Shown: in pieces, positions 1 to 6,854 of the stretch
How positions within the stretch are numbered: the stretch's first letter is position 1
Layout: every line of letters starts with the position of its first letter
From: Acidobacteriota bacterium
Lineage (GTDB): Bacteria; Acidobacteriota; Terriglobia; Terriglobales; Acidobacteriaceae
Direction: 5' to 3'
Length of the DNA stretch: 10,254 bases
Assembly (NCBI GenBank): GCA_021801945.1
Contig: JAKABE010000084.1
Coordinates: forward strand, 1 to 10,254
Position numbers and translations under genes: made by a program
The notes under the pieces: generated by a model
Told to the model about the DNA's origin: nothing
Seen by the model: only the letters and a program-made list of their open reading frames with translations
Databases searched by the model: none

Positions 1-205
1 CAAAAATGCCATCGCACAGTATCGAGCGCTCCGGCATCGGCAGCCGGGAGTTACATCATCGAACCTAGCACATGCGCTCGTGGGCTGCAATTCGTGTTTG
101 GACGCACCGCCAATCGCGCATGGGGGGGCCAAAAGATATCGGCACTCGTTACGGCCCACTGCCCTTGAGCCATCGCCAAGTGCGTGGGAGAATGCCCCGT
201 CGGAG

Positions 206-748
206 TTAAGCGCTGCGCTTGCGGCCCACGGCAGCATCCCGCACGGCCCCAAAGATCAGCGACCGTTTCAGCGAGTCCAGATGCGGCAGCAGACTCGCAA
301 TCTCCGCCAGAAAGGGATCCGCAAAGATGGCCATCAGCTCTTCATGGCGCTGGCTGCGCGCATCCCGCACCAATTGGCAAATCTCCACCTCGAGGGCCGC
401 CGCCAACCGCTCCAGCGAACCCAGAGTAGGGATCGCCTTGCCGTTTTCAATTTTCGAGATGTAGGTGCGGGGCACCTGCATCCTCCCGGCCAATTGGCGC
501 TGGCTCAGGTGGCGCGCCCGCCGGATCGCCCGCACCTGCGCGGCCACCTGCATGCCAGCCTCGGCGCCCGCGTCGGCAGGCGGGTTTGCCACCAGTTGAG
601 GCGCAGCTTGCGCAGGCTCCTCCACGTCGAGCGGTCTATGGCATCGTCTGCATAGGGAGTTGCTGGTCCGGAACTGGATCAGCCTGCAATTCTCGTAGGC
701 ACAACGCACAACTTCGCGCGTGTCCAAGGTGACAAGAGTGGTCGCCAT
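206..748 (-). CDS. Zinc-ribbon / Cro-type helix-turn-helix transcriptional regulator
   Basis: This is a 180-residue probable DNA-binding regulator acting in the cytoplasm. Residues 16-36 carry a four-cysteine knuckle (C16-x4-C21, then C33-x2-C36, the last as CRRC) that looks like a small zinc ribbon. A low-complexity Ala/Pro linker (about 45-67) follows. Residues 69-127 form a typical XRE/Cro helix-turn-helix, visible as LSQRQLAGRMQVPRTYISKI and then ENGKAIPTLGSLERLA. The last 50 residues are mostly helical with no family I recognise. I chose the ATG at 748 because the ordered protein starts just after it. A TTG at 790 would add 14 unconvincing residues, and neither start has a clear ribosome binding site. 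The gene is divergent from the CtaA-like membrane gene, so it could control itself, that gene, or both; this is inference. Zinc binding is inferred from the cysteines. The HTH call is secure, the targets are unknown. Confidence 0.88.
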   Translation of the reverse strand: MATTLVTLDTREVVRCAYENCRLIQFRTSNSLCRRCHRPLDVEEPAQAAPQLVANPPADAGAEAGMQVAAQVRAIRRARHLSQRQLAGRMQVPRTYISKIENGKAIPTLGSLERLAAALEVEICQLVRDARSQRHEELMAIFADPFLAEIASLLPHLDSLKRSLIFGAVRDAAVGRKRSA

Positions 749-783
749 CGGCTGTCTGCGGAGCGCCAGAGCTGGGACCCCGG

Positions 784-798
784 GGTGCAATCTGCACC
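784..798. promoter_or_regulatory. Perfect dyad GGTGCA-ATC-TGCACC, candidate operator
   Basis: The two 6-base arms are exact inverted repeats around a 3-base centre. The dyad lies between the proposed promoter (830-858) and the start of the HTH regulator (748), a usual place for an autoregulatory operator of a dimeric Cro-type repressor. It could instead be chance or a weak leader hairpin. Nothing in the window shows a second copy. Confidence 0.3.
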
Positions 799-829
799 AC
801 GAATGATGCTACTCTCGTGGAAATGAACC

Positions 830-858
830 ATAATTGTCAAGTATAAAATAAGCGTCAA
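830..858 (-). promoter_or_regulatory. Candidate promoter of the zinc-ribbon/HTH regulator
   Basis: Read on the minus strand, the AT-rich patch holds TTGACG (858-853), a 17-base spacer, and AATTAT (835-830). These match the sigma-70 consensus at 5/6 and 4/6 positions with ideal spacing. Transcription would start near 823, leaving an untranslated leader of about 75 bases before the ATG at 748. A second exact -35 hexamer, TTGACA, lies at 840-835 but has no good -10 at normal distance. Assigned by eye only. Confidence 0.4.
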
Positions 859-1051
859 ACCGAAAAAAGAGGTAAAAATCCAAAGAATTCCCGGCGATTC
901 GCGAACCGTCGTAGTAAACATGGAAAAAGACAGGCCGCCCCTCCGGTGCGGGAAAGACCCCACACCCGCTGATCGAACCCGAAGTCGGCCGCGTGATCTT
1001 CGCCCGGCCGTCTAGTATCGTCCATTACGGGAACATCGATAACTCAACCAA

Positions 1052-2005
1052 ATGACAAACCGAAACGCTCTGGAAAAGGAAGCCTTCGCACAGATTGTTT
1101 CAAAATCATCCGCCCCGTCGGCTGTGGGAGGAGAATTGACGCCGGCCGTACGCATGGTGAGATTCGTGGTAGCGGGTCTCGTGCTGGGATCGATCCTCAT
1201 CGGGGTCTGGGAAGCGGCCGGTGGTCCTATGCGGGGCAGAGCAGCCTTCGTGAACGGCCTATTCTTGACTCAGATCGCCCTGGCCGGCGTCTTGATTCTC
1301 CTCGGCAGCATTGTGGAAGGATTTGGTTATGGACTCTCCCTGGGCACGCGCTGGCCGTACACCCGTAACATCATCGCATTGATGATCCAGGGGGATCCTG
1401 AAGCGGCGCATCGGGTGGTGGCCACATTGGTGGGCCTCATTGCGGTGGCCTTGGTGATCCTCGATCGGGGCTCGGCGACCTTGAATGGCCTGGTACTTGT
1501 TGTCTTTACCGCACTGCTCGGGATTGGTACCCTCCATGTTTTGTCCGGCCGGATTCCGTCCTTCGTGCATGGCACCCACGGATTGCTTGCTTATGGAGTC
1601 TTTCTCGCTTATCTCGCTGGGTATCTCTTCCACGGGATGCCATTCTGGCCTTATCTCGGGGCCATGTGGGCCCTCCATCCGCTCCTGCTCACGGTATTTC
1701 TGGGCGGCATGACCACCGGTCAACGCGGATTCGGAACGCCAATCGGGGCATTCTTCAAACCCGAGGGGCCCGCTCACTGGATGGTCGTGGCGCACATTCT
1801 TTCGGCGCTGTCGCTGGTGGCAATCTTGGGTTTCCTCATGCCGGCGTTTCCGCTGGCCTTCTATTTGTCCGTCGCGCAAGTGGCCGTTGGGTTTCTGCTT
1901 TTCCATGCAGTCAATTTAAAGCCCAAGAATCCGGGGTTGATCGTGGTCTTTCACCAGTGCATGGTGCTATCTATGACAGTGGCCGTAGTAGCCGGACTGC
2001 GATAA
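1052..2005 (+). CDS. Multi-pass membrane protein resembling the CtaA/COX15 heme A synthase family
   Basis: This 317-residue integral membrane protein has about eight or nine hydrophobic segments: roughly 36-53, 70-92, 118-137, 143-165, 174-193, 200-220, 243-263, 265-287 and 295-316. Four of them have His near one end: H120 followed by Arg (EAAHRVVATLVG), H173/H176, H242/H248, and H301 followed by Gln (VVFHQCMV). Heme A synthases place single heme-ligand His residues in alternating helices, with HR and HQ contexts. The stretch GYGLSLGTRWP (92-102) also recalls their GLScpdWP loop. CtaA oxidises heme O to heme A for cytochrome oxidase; the CtaA-type Cys pair after helix 1 is absent here and no oxidase gene is near. 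The resemblance is therefore distant, and another heme-binding membrane family (b561-like) remains possible. The start is uncertain: the ATG at 1052 has no Shine-Dalgarno, while TTG at 1136 follows GGAGG (1127-1131) by only 4 bases. Confidence 0.55.
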   Translation: MTNRNALEKEAFAQIVSKSSAPSAVGGELTPAVRMVRFVVAGLVLGSILIGVWEAAGGPMRGRAAFVNGLFLTQIALAGVLILLGSIVEGFGYGLSLGTRWPYTRNIIALMIQGDPEAAHRVVATLVGLIAVALVILDRGSATLNGLVLVVFTALLGIGTLHVLSGRIPSFVHGTHGLLAYGVFLAYLAGYLFHGMPFWPYLGAMWALHPLLLTVFLGGMTTGQRGFGTPIGAFFKPEGPAHWMVVAHILSALSLVAILGFLMPAFPLAFYLSVAQVAVGFLLFHAVNLKPKNPGLIVVFHQCMVLSMTVAVVAGLR

Positions 2006-2312
2006 GCGAATGTGAGAATGCCAAATGCGTTGAAAGCTCGATCACCGTTGGCGCCTGGCTTCCGAGATTGCAGAATTCGAACCTTGCCCACCCCTACGAG
2101 CCGCGGAAGCAGTGGCCAGGAACCTGGCAGGTTGCGGAAAGAGTCTACCAGGAGCGTTATTTTGAGAGGGCGCGACTTCAGTCATACCGCAACTGCCCCA
2201 GAATTAATCGAGTCTTTGGGCCCTGAGGGTTGCTCTTTGCTTCTCTTCGCAGCCTTCTGCTGCCGCGGCTGCCGCAATCGAAGAGCGATAATTCTTCCTG
2301 GAGGATTATTTG
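2006..2312. other. Intergenic gap without a supported gene
   Basis: This 307-base stretch lies between the CtaA-like gene and the HD-domain gene. Open frames cross it but have no recognisable domain or ribosome binding site. It contains an exact inverted repeat, GCCAGG-AA-CCTGGC (2115-2128), whose 2-base loop and lack of a following T run argue against a terminator. GATAAT at 2287-2292 resembles a -10 box, but lies too close to the Shine-Dalgarno and has no -35. I see no RNA gene here. Confidence 0.5.
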
Positions 2313-2915
2313 ATGCCCACGGACCCGCGCTACAACCGCGATCAAGCGTGGCAGCTGCTTACCGAATGGACTGAAGGCGAGAGCCTGCGCAAACACGCGC
2401 TAGCCGTCGAGGCCTGTGTGGTTGCGTGCGGTGAAGCGGAGGCGGCCCGGCTGGCAATGGCCGCAGACACGCGCGCCGCTTTTATCGAGCTTTACTCGAC
2501 GACCGCGCTGCTCCACGATTTCGACTACGAGCGTCATCCCACTGCCGAAGAGCACCCTTACGTCGGTGTTCGTGAACTGGAGCGCCTGGGCTGGCCCGAG
2601 GCTCTGCGTACTGCCATTTTGGGCCATGCCCAGTACTCGGGTGTGCCGCGCTCGACCTACCTGGCCAAGTCGTTGTTTGCCTGCGACGAGCTTGCTGGCT
2701 TCCTGACTGCCTGCGCACTGGTCAAGCCTTCCAGGTCGATTGCCGAGGTCGAGGTGCGAGGTGTCCGCAAGAAGATGAAGGACAAGGCCTTTGCCCGCGG
2801 CGTCCACCGCGAGGACATTGTTCAGGGGGCGGACGAACTCGGCGTCAACTTAGACGAGCACATCGCTTTTTGTATCGAAGCCATGAAGAAGCAGGCCAGA
2901 GTTCTAGATCTATAG
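2313..2915 (+). CDS. HD-domain metal-dependent phosphohydrolase
   Basis: This 200-residue soluble protein is of the HD superfamily, whose members hydrolyse phosphate esters (nucleotides, cyclic nucleotides) with a metal held by His and Asp. The ligands are visible in order: H28 (LRKHALAVEA), H68-D69 (LLHDFDYERHP), H105 (AILGHAQYSG) and D125 (CDELAGF). The C-terminal part (KKMKDKAFARGVHRED, then GADELGVNLDEHI) is typical of a widespread small HD family lacking extra domains, and the length fits. The ATG at 2313 is preceded by GGAGG at 2300-2304 with 8-base spacing; the TTG directly before it (2310) is less likely. The substrate cannot be told from sequence. It stands alone, with gaps of 307 and 181 bases to its neighbours, so context gives no pathway. 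Confidence 0.9.
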   Translation: MPTDPRYNRDQAWQLLTEWTEGESLRKHALAVEACVVACGEAEAARLAMAADTRAAFIELYSTTALLHDFDYERHPTAEEHPYVGVRELERLGWPEALRTAILGHAQYSGVPRSTYLAKSLFACDELAGFLTACALVKPSRSIAEVEVRGVRKKMKDKAFARGVHREDIVQGADELGVNLDEHIAFCIEAMKKQARVLDL

Positions 2916-3096
2916 TCTCATCCTGTACCGCCGCGGGCCGGAGCCATCCCTTCAGCAGAAACTTGGCAATGCGGCGCGGTAAGCCTTTTGACGCAGAAAT
3001 CTTCCGGGGAATGAACCGAAATTTGATTGCGAAAACACTGTCCGCCAGCGCAGACTGTGAGAGACCCTCTAAGGGCCGTTACGCCCCGGACTTGAT

Positions 3097-3609
3097 ATGC
3101 CTCAACTCTCTGAATCCAAACCTGCGCTTTTCAAGCGTTTTTTAGGAAAGCGCCATGATCCAGCAGCCGCATGGGAGGCGCAGCAAAAGCGGGAACGGGA
3201 TGCTAGCCTCGCCGTACTGCGCGCGCGGCAGAATGCCGAGCACCAAAGACGGCTCTGGTCGTGGCTGGTCGGTTGCTGGCCCACGGGAGTGGGCGTATTG
3301 CTGGGCGCAGCGTCTCCTGGCCTGAAAGCGGGCGCCGCCGCTCTGGGCCACTGGTGCGTGGTTCTCGTTTTTCCCTTCGTCCTGCTCGCCGCCCGGCCTG
3401 AGATCCAGGTGGGCGGCCCGATCACTAGTGCCTTGCCAGCCATCATGGTTTACGCACAGTTTCCCATCGAAGGCTGGTTGGCTCGCTTCATTCTTAAGCG
3501 CCGCACCAAGGTTTCGAGCGTGGTGGTACAGGTTTTTCTCTTTCACTTTCTAGGCATTTGTGAGCTGTTGATGCTCAGCGGCGGATGGCCCAATCTCTTC
3601 CTACGGTAA
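3097..3609 (+). CDS. Small membrane protein of unknown function
   Basis: This is a 170-residue protein I do not recognise. The first 53 residues are hydrophilic, with many Arg, Lys, Gln and Glu (about 26-52 could form a charged helix or short coiled coil). About four hydrophobic segments follow: roughly 55-72, 81-99, 110-131 and 139-161. There is no signal peptide and no catalytic motif I can name. The charged N-terminus would lie in the cytoplasm. The ATG at 3097 has no clear Shine-Dalgarno, so the start is tentative. It is convergent with the DHH phosphoesterase (79 bases between the stop codons) and 181 bases downstream of the HD gene. Base composition and the consistent hydrophobic pattern support a real gene; function is unknown. 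Confidence 0.65.
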   Translation: MPQLSESKPALFKRFLGKRHDPAAAWEAQQKRERDASLAVLRARQNAEHQRRLWSWLVGCWPTGVGVLLGAASPGLKAGAAALGHWCVVLVFPFVLLAARPEIQVGGPITSALPAIMVYAQFPIEGWLARFILKRRTKVSSVVVQVFLFHFLGICELLMLSGGWPNLFLR

Positions 3610-3632
3610 TACTTTGTAGTCGCACCGGACTG

Positions 3633-3650
3633 GGGGCGCGCCGGCGCCTC
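3633..3650. terminator. GC-rich stem-loop between convergent genes
   Basis: GGGGCGC (3633-3639) can pair with GCGCCTC (3644-3650) around a 4-base GCCG loop, with one G-T wobble. It lies between the stops of the convergent membrane-protein and DHH genes, where a bidirectional terminator would be expected. Neither side has a T run, so intrinsic termination is doubtful. Confidence 0.3.
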
Positions 3651-3688
3651 TGGCTCCGCTTGGCGGTAGGGCTGGCTTGTTCTTCACC

Positions 3689-4675
3689 TCAAAGCGGGTT
3701 CATTGCCCTTAACTCCGCCACGATCTCCTTGGCGGCCGCGCGCGCCTGTTCTTCCTGGTCCGGCGGAAAGCTGATCGCTCCCACGCGCGCATGCCCGCCT
3801 CCGCCATAGCGTTCGCAGATCCGCGCCAGATTCACCATCTTCTCGGGAGCGGCCTTCGTCCAGGGATTCGATCCCACCGCGACCTTGGTGCGGAAGCTGG
3901 ACTTCGAAAGGCCGATCGAATAGGTGGCCTGCGGATGCAGATAGTAGGGGATGAACTTGTTGAATCCTTCCAGCGGATGGTCGGTGATGTCGAAGAAGAT
4001 GGTTCCCTCGCGCTCCTCCGCGCGGCTGCGGATCAACTCCAACGCCTGCTGGTGCCGCTCCAGCAGCGGAGGCAGCAGGCTGATTACAAAGGGCTGGTCC
4101 ATCACTTCGCCCAGCGGCAGCTCTGTCAGCAGCGGGATCAGCCGGGGAATGAACGCCGGATCCTGCGTGGATTCGATGATGAGAGTCAGCTTCATGGCCG
4201 GCGCGGCCATCTCTACTGCCGCATGGGGGCTCTCATACCGAGCGCCATCGACTATGTCTGCCCAGCGGATCAACTCTGCGACCACGCTCGTGTCGAAGCC
4301 GAACCGCGTCTCGGCAATATGCGCCAAAAAGCTGGTACAGGAGGTATACGCAGGATCGAAAAACTTGTGAGATGCACAGACAGCATCCTGCTGACAGGCC
4401 AGAAAATGCTGATGGTCCTGCTCCGTCAAAAACGCCGACTGATGATGGTCAAACCACCATGTGATCTGCGGCGAGGTCGAGTATTTGAAGTCCACGATGG
4501 CGTTTTCCTCGCCGGTGAACTCGCTTTCGTCAAAGAGTGCCCCGGCGCGGTGTACCAGTCCCTGAAATTCGTAGCTGGCGTCGGAATTGATGCATTCACG
4601 GTGGAAGCGCATGAACAGCGACGCCGAGCAGGCTCCGTCAAAGCACTTGTCGTGATAGAAAATGCGCACTCGCAA
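3689..4675 (-). CDS. DHH-family phosphoesterase
   Basis: This 328-residue cytoplasmic hydrolase belongs to the DHH superfamily (relatives include nanoRNase/pAp phosphatase and RecJ). Metal-ligand signatures occur in order: HDKCFDG (8-14), an Asp in IVDFKYS (D62), the signature D76-H77-H78 (WWFDHHQSAF) and D140 (RWADIVDG). The C-terminal DHHA1 substrate-binding domain ends in GGGGHARVGAISF (291-303). Substrate is not determinable here; short oligonucleotides or nucleotide phosphates are the family's usual ones. I place the start at TTG 4675 because GGAGG (4690-4686) lies 10 bases upstream and the family begins with the MRVRIFYHD strand. The frame stays open to 4924, but the 83 extra residues are Pro/Ser/Trp-rich, unlike any domain, and would run across the antiporter's upstream region. 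The gene is divergent from the DHA2 antiporter and shows no functional tie to it. Confidence 0.9.
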   Translation of the reverse strand: MRVRIFYHDKCFDGACSASLFMRFHRECINSDASYEFQGLVHRAGALFDESEFTGEENAIVDFKYSTSPQITWWFDHHQSAFLTEQDHQHFLACQQDAVCASHKFFDPAYTSCTSFLAHIAETRFGFDTSVVAELIRWADIVDGARYESPHAAVEMAAPAMKLTLIIESTQDPAFIPRLIPLLTELPLGEVMDQPFVISLLPPLLERHQQALELIRSRAEEREGTIFFDITDHPLEGFNKFIPYYLHPQATYSIGLSKSSFRTKVAVGSNPWTKAAPEKMVNLARICERYGGGGHARVGAISFPPDQEEQARAAAKEIVAELRAMNPL

Positions 4676-4685
4676 ACCCTGTGAT

Positions 4686-4690
4686 CCTCC
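4686..4690 (-). promoter_or_regulatory. Ribosome binding site deciding the TTG start of the DHH gene
   Basis: Minus-strand GGAGG at 4690-4686 is 10 bases from the TTG at 4675 and 16 bases from the in-frame GTG at 4669. The spacing favours TTG, and no in-frame ATG near the site competes. Confidence 0.6.
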
Positions 4691-4870
4691 TGCCTGGGAA
4701 GCTAAACAGCCGGAACTGTTAAGAATCAAGGGCGAGGCCGCTTGTGTCAAGGAGGGTGGCCACGCAGTTCTCGGCCACACGCTTCTCTCTGCGGACAATA
4801 ATCGTCCGTCGGAACCCCTTTTCTCCACCCTGGGACTCCATCCTGCCTCTGGGGACATCAGTCCCTCCAT

Positions 4871-4892
4871 CCACGGCGTGCATCCGCCGTGG
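4871..4892. promoter_or_regulatory. Perfect 8-bp inverted repeat upstream of the antiporter gene
   Basis: CCACGGCG (4871-4878) and CGCCGTGG (4885-4892) are exact inverted repeats separated by 6 bases. The repeat ends 55 bases before the antiporter ATG (4948), inside the divergent spacer. The 22-base size and position suit an operator for a dimeric repressor, or a hairpin in the antiporter mRNA leader. No TetR or MarR gene is adjacent, so a trans-acting partner would have to lie elsewhere. A weaker dyad, CGGAC (4792-4796)/GTCCG (4804-4808), flanks the -10-like AATAAT (4797-4802). Confidence 0.4.
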
Positions 4893-4947
4893 GGCGCGTC
4901 ACTGGCGGGGAATCGTCCCATCATTTACTCTCAAAGGTTCGCCCCTG

Positions 4948-6528
4948 ATGACTCGTGCCGACGCCCAAGCCCGCTACCCGCTGACGCAGGGTGTTAACCC
5001 GTGGCTGGTCACGCTCGCTGTCATGTTGCCGACCTTCATGGAGGTGCTCGACACCGCCATTGCCTCGGTGGCCCTGCCGTATATCGCTGGCTCGCTCTCG
5101 GCCTCGACCGATGAAGCTACTTGGGTGCTCACCAGCTATCTGGTATCGAACGCCGTCATCCTGCCGGCTTCCAACTGGTTTGGCCGTCGTTTCGGCCGCA
5201 AGCGCTTTCTGCTCACCTGCGTGGTCATCTTCACGGTTGCGTCGTTCTTCTGCGGATCGGCCCCCACGCTGGCCGTTATTCTCCTTGCTCGCATCATTCA
5301 GGGCGCAGGTGGCGGCGCGCTTCAACCTTTGTCGCAGTCCATTCTTCTGGAGAGCTTTCCACCCGCCAAGCGCGCTGCTGCAATGGCCGCCTACGGACTG
5401 GGCGTCGTTCTTGCTCCCGTCCTTGGACCTACTCTGGGCGGCTGGCTCACGGATACCTACAGTTGGCGCTACGCCTTCTACATCAACATTCCCGTGGGCA
5501 TTCTGGCTGTCCTCATGATTAGCCGTTTTGTCCACGATCCACCCTACATCCGCCATGCCAAGGTGGGTCCATTCGACAACATCGGCTTCGGTTTGTTGAT
5601 TGTCTGGACCGGCTGCTTGCAGGTCGTTCTTGACAAGGGCCAGGAGGACGACTGGTTCGGAGCAACTTGGGTGCGTTGGGCTGTGGCCGCCTGCATCGTT
5701 GCGCTCATCCTTTGGATCTGGCGATCCTGGAGCAACCCCAACGGCTTGGTCAACCTGCACGCTCTCAAAGACCGCAACCTGCGCACTGGCATGTTGATGA
5801 TCGCCATGCTCGGCATGGCTCTCTACGTCACCATCGCCATCCTGCCTCTCTATTACCAGGAGGTTCTGGGCTACACGGCCTTTGCCGCTGGTCTGGTTGT
5901 CGGTCCGCGAGGAATTGGCACCATCATTGGCTCTCCCATCATCGGCATCCTTGGCTCCCGAGTCGACCCCCGCAAGTTGCTTTGCGGTGGATTCCTGGGC
6001 TTTGCCCTTTGCGCTTACATCTTTGGCCAGGTCAACTTGGACATCAGCCCCTTTACCCTGTTTTTGCCCATAACGCTTACCGGATTCGCCCTGAGTTTTG
6101 TCTTCGTACCCCTGGCCACCACAACCGTCTCCACCATTCCCAACAACGAGATGGGCAACGCCACCGGCCTGTTCAACATGCTGCGCAACATCGGCGGTTC
6201 TGTCGGCATATCCATGGCCACCACGGCAATCATCCGCCGCGCCGACCTTCACCAGACCTACCTCAGTGGGCACCTTGCGCCTGCCAGCGCCTTGCTGCAG
6301 CAGAAGTCGGCATTCATTGCGCGCTACCTCGGCCACCACATTGGACCCGCCAATGCCCATGCTGGTGCTTATGGCCTCCTCTACGGGCAGATGGAGCAGC
6401 AAGCCGTTCAACTTGCCTACATTGACGTCTTCCGTTGGACCGCGCTGCTGGCCCTGCTTTGCGCCGCTGCTACATGGCTATTCAAGAAACCGCCGGAACA
6501 TGCGGCTCCACCGCCGGGTGCGCATTAA
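4948..6528 (+). CDS. DHA2-family (EmrB/QacA-type) 14-helix drug/proton antiporter
   Basis: This 526-residue inner-membrane exporter belongs to the major facilitator superfamily and would exchange protons for toxic small molecules. Family motifs appear in order: MEVLDTAIASVALPYIAGSL (31-50, motif D1), FGRRFGRKRFLL (78-89, motif A), ARIIQGAGGGALQPL (114-128, motif B), LGPTLGGWLTDTYSWRYAF (159-177, motif C), and the DHA2-typical GNATGLFNMLRNIGGSVGIS (403-422). Length and hydrophobic pattern suit 14 helices. The ATG at 4948 is preceded by AAAGG (4933-4937) and starts just before the first helix. The frame is open upstream to 4744, but those 68 residues are unlike the family. EmrB proteins usually work with an EmrA/HlyD adaptor and an outer-membrane channel; neither is in the window, so it acts alone or with distant partners. 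Substrate unknown. Confidence 0.93.
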   Translation: MTRADAQARYPLTQGVNPWLVTLAVMLPTFMEVLDTAIASVALPYIAGSLSASTDEATWVLTSYLVSNAVILPASNWFGRRFGRKRFLLTCVVIFTVASFFCGSAPTLAVILLARIIQGAGGGALQPLSQSILLESFPPAKRAAAMAAYGLGVVLAPVLGPTLGGWLTDTYSWRYAFYINIPVGILAVLMISRFVHDPPYIRHAKVGPFDNIGFGLLIVWTGCLQVVLDKGQEDDWFGATWVRWAVAACIVALILWIWRSWSNPNGLVNLHALKDRNLRTGMLMIAMLGMALYVTIAILPLYYQEVLGYTAFAAGLVVGPRGIGTIIGSPIIGILGSRVDPRKLLCGGFLGFALCAYIFGQVNLDISPFTLFLPITLTGFALSFVFVPLATTTVSTIPNNEMGNATGLFNMLRNIGGSVGISMATTAIIRRADLHQTYLSGHLAPASALLQQKSAFIARYLGHHIGPANAHAGAYGLLYGQMEQQAVQLAYIDVFRWTALLALLCAAATWLFKKPPEHAAPPPGAH

Positions 6529-6854
6529 TGGCGAGATTGGCGGCTGCTCCTTGCGAGGAACAGAGACAGTAGGTTGGTGCTGTCGGCGCAGGCGGCGGGT
6601 TGTGACTGCTGCATGCAGGAGGCTTTGATTGCGACCGGGATCTTCCGGGGGCGGAACGTCAATTCACTGCTGCTGAATCGAAGCCTTTCGCGGCGCCGGA
6701 CAGACTCTTCACCCCATGGATGAGTTCGTCCAATACAACCCCGGGGATGGAGCGGCGCGCGTGATATTCTAACGAGTTCCCGCTGTGAGATCCTGCGTGC
6801 GAGATCATAATTCTGAGTGCCGACGCAAGCTCTGCGGAGGCTGGAGAGAGATGC
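6529..6854. other. Intergenic region between the antiporter and the secreted-protein gene
   Basis: This 326-base stretch has no credible gene. It holds a 10-base palindrome CTGCATGCAG (6609-6618) and a short stem CCGGGA/TTCCGG (6635-6648, one G-T pair, 2-base loop); neither is followed by a T run. A minus-strand frame ending at 6659 covers much of it, but runs into the next gene and lacks a ribosome binding site. The extended -10-like element near 6762-6770 is listed separately. Confidence 0.5.
6762..6770 (+). promoter_or_regulatory. Candidate extended -10 element for the secreted-protein gene
   Basis: TG-A-TATTCT (6762-6770) has the extended -10 form, with 4/6 matches in the hexamer, and lies 84 bases before the ATG at 6855. 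No good -35 is found 16-18 bases upstream, which extended -10 promoters can tolerate. Weak evidence. Confidence 0.3.

Larger units (their letters stand above)
749..1051. other. Divergent intergenic spacer, AT-rich in its middle
   Basis: This 303-base spacer separates the minus-strand regulator from the plus-strand CtaA-like gene. Its centre (about 820-930) is clearly richer in A/T than the flanks, as expected for a shared promoter region. The regulator-side promoter and dyad are listed separately. On the plus strand a weak -10-like TAGTAT lies at 1013-1018, 33 bases before the ATG at 1052, but has no matching -35. No credible gene is present; a reading frame through it on the minus strand overlaps the regulator and has no family resemblance. 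Confidence 0.5.

Noticed and set aside
679..963. Minus-strand frame with one hydrophobic segment overlapping the regulator start
   Set aside because: The hydrophobic stretch is the translation of the AT-rich promoter patch, and the rest overlaps the regulator in another frame.
2070..2100. TTCGAA-containing stretch resembling a tRNA T-loop
   Set aside because: The flanking bases cannot form the T-stem on either strand and no acceptor or anticodon arm is found.
2012..2374. Plus-strand frame across the gap before the HD gene
   Set aside because: No domain, no ribosome binding site, composition unlike a protein, and it runs into the HD gene out of frame.
4676..4924. 83-residue N-terminal extension of the DHH phosphoesterase
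   Set aside because: It is Pro/Ser/Trp-rich, lacks family similarity, lies upstream of a good ribosome binding site at 4690-4686, and would overlap the antiporter's upstream region.
4744..4947. 68-residue N-terminal extension of the antiporter
   Set aside because: The extra residues do not resemble DHA2 proteins, and the ATG at 4948 has a Shine-Dalgarno-like AAAGG and suits the first helix.
4921..6411. Long 496-residue minus-strand frame opposite the antiporter
   Set aside because: It is a GC-driven shadow: highly polar, with no domain, entirely opposite a gene with all DHA2 motifs.
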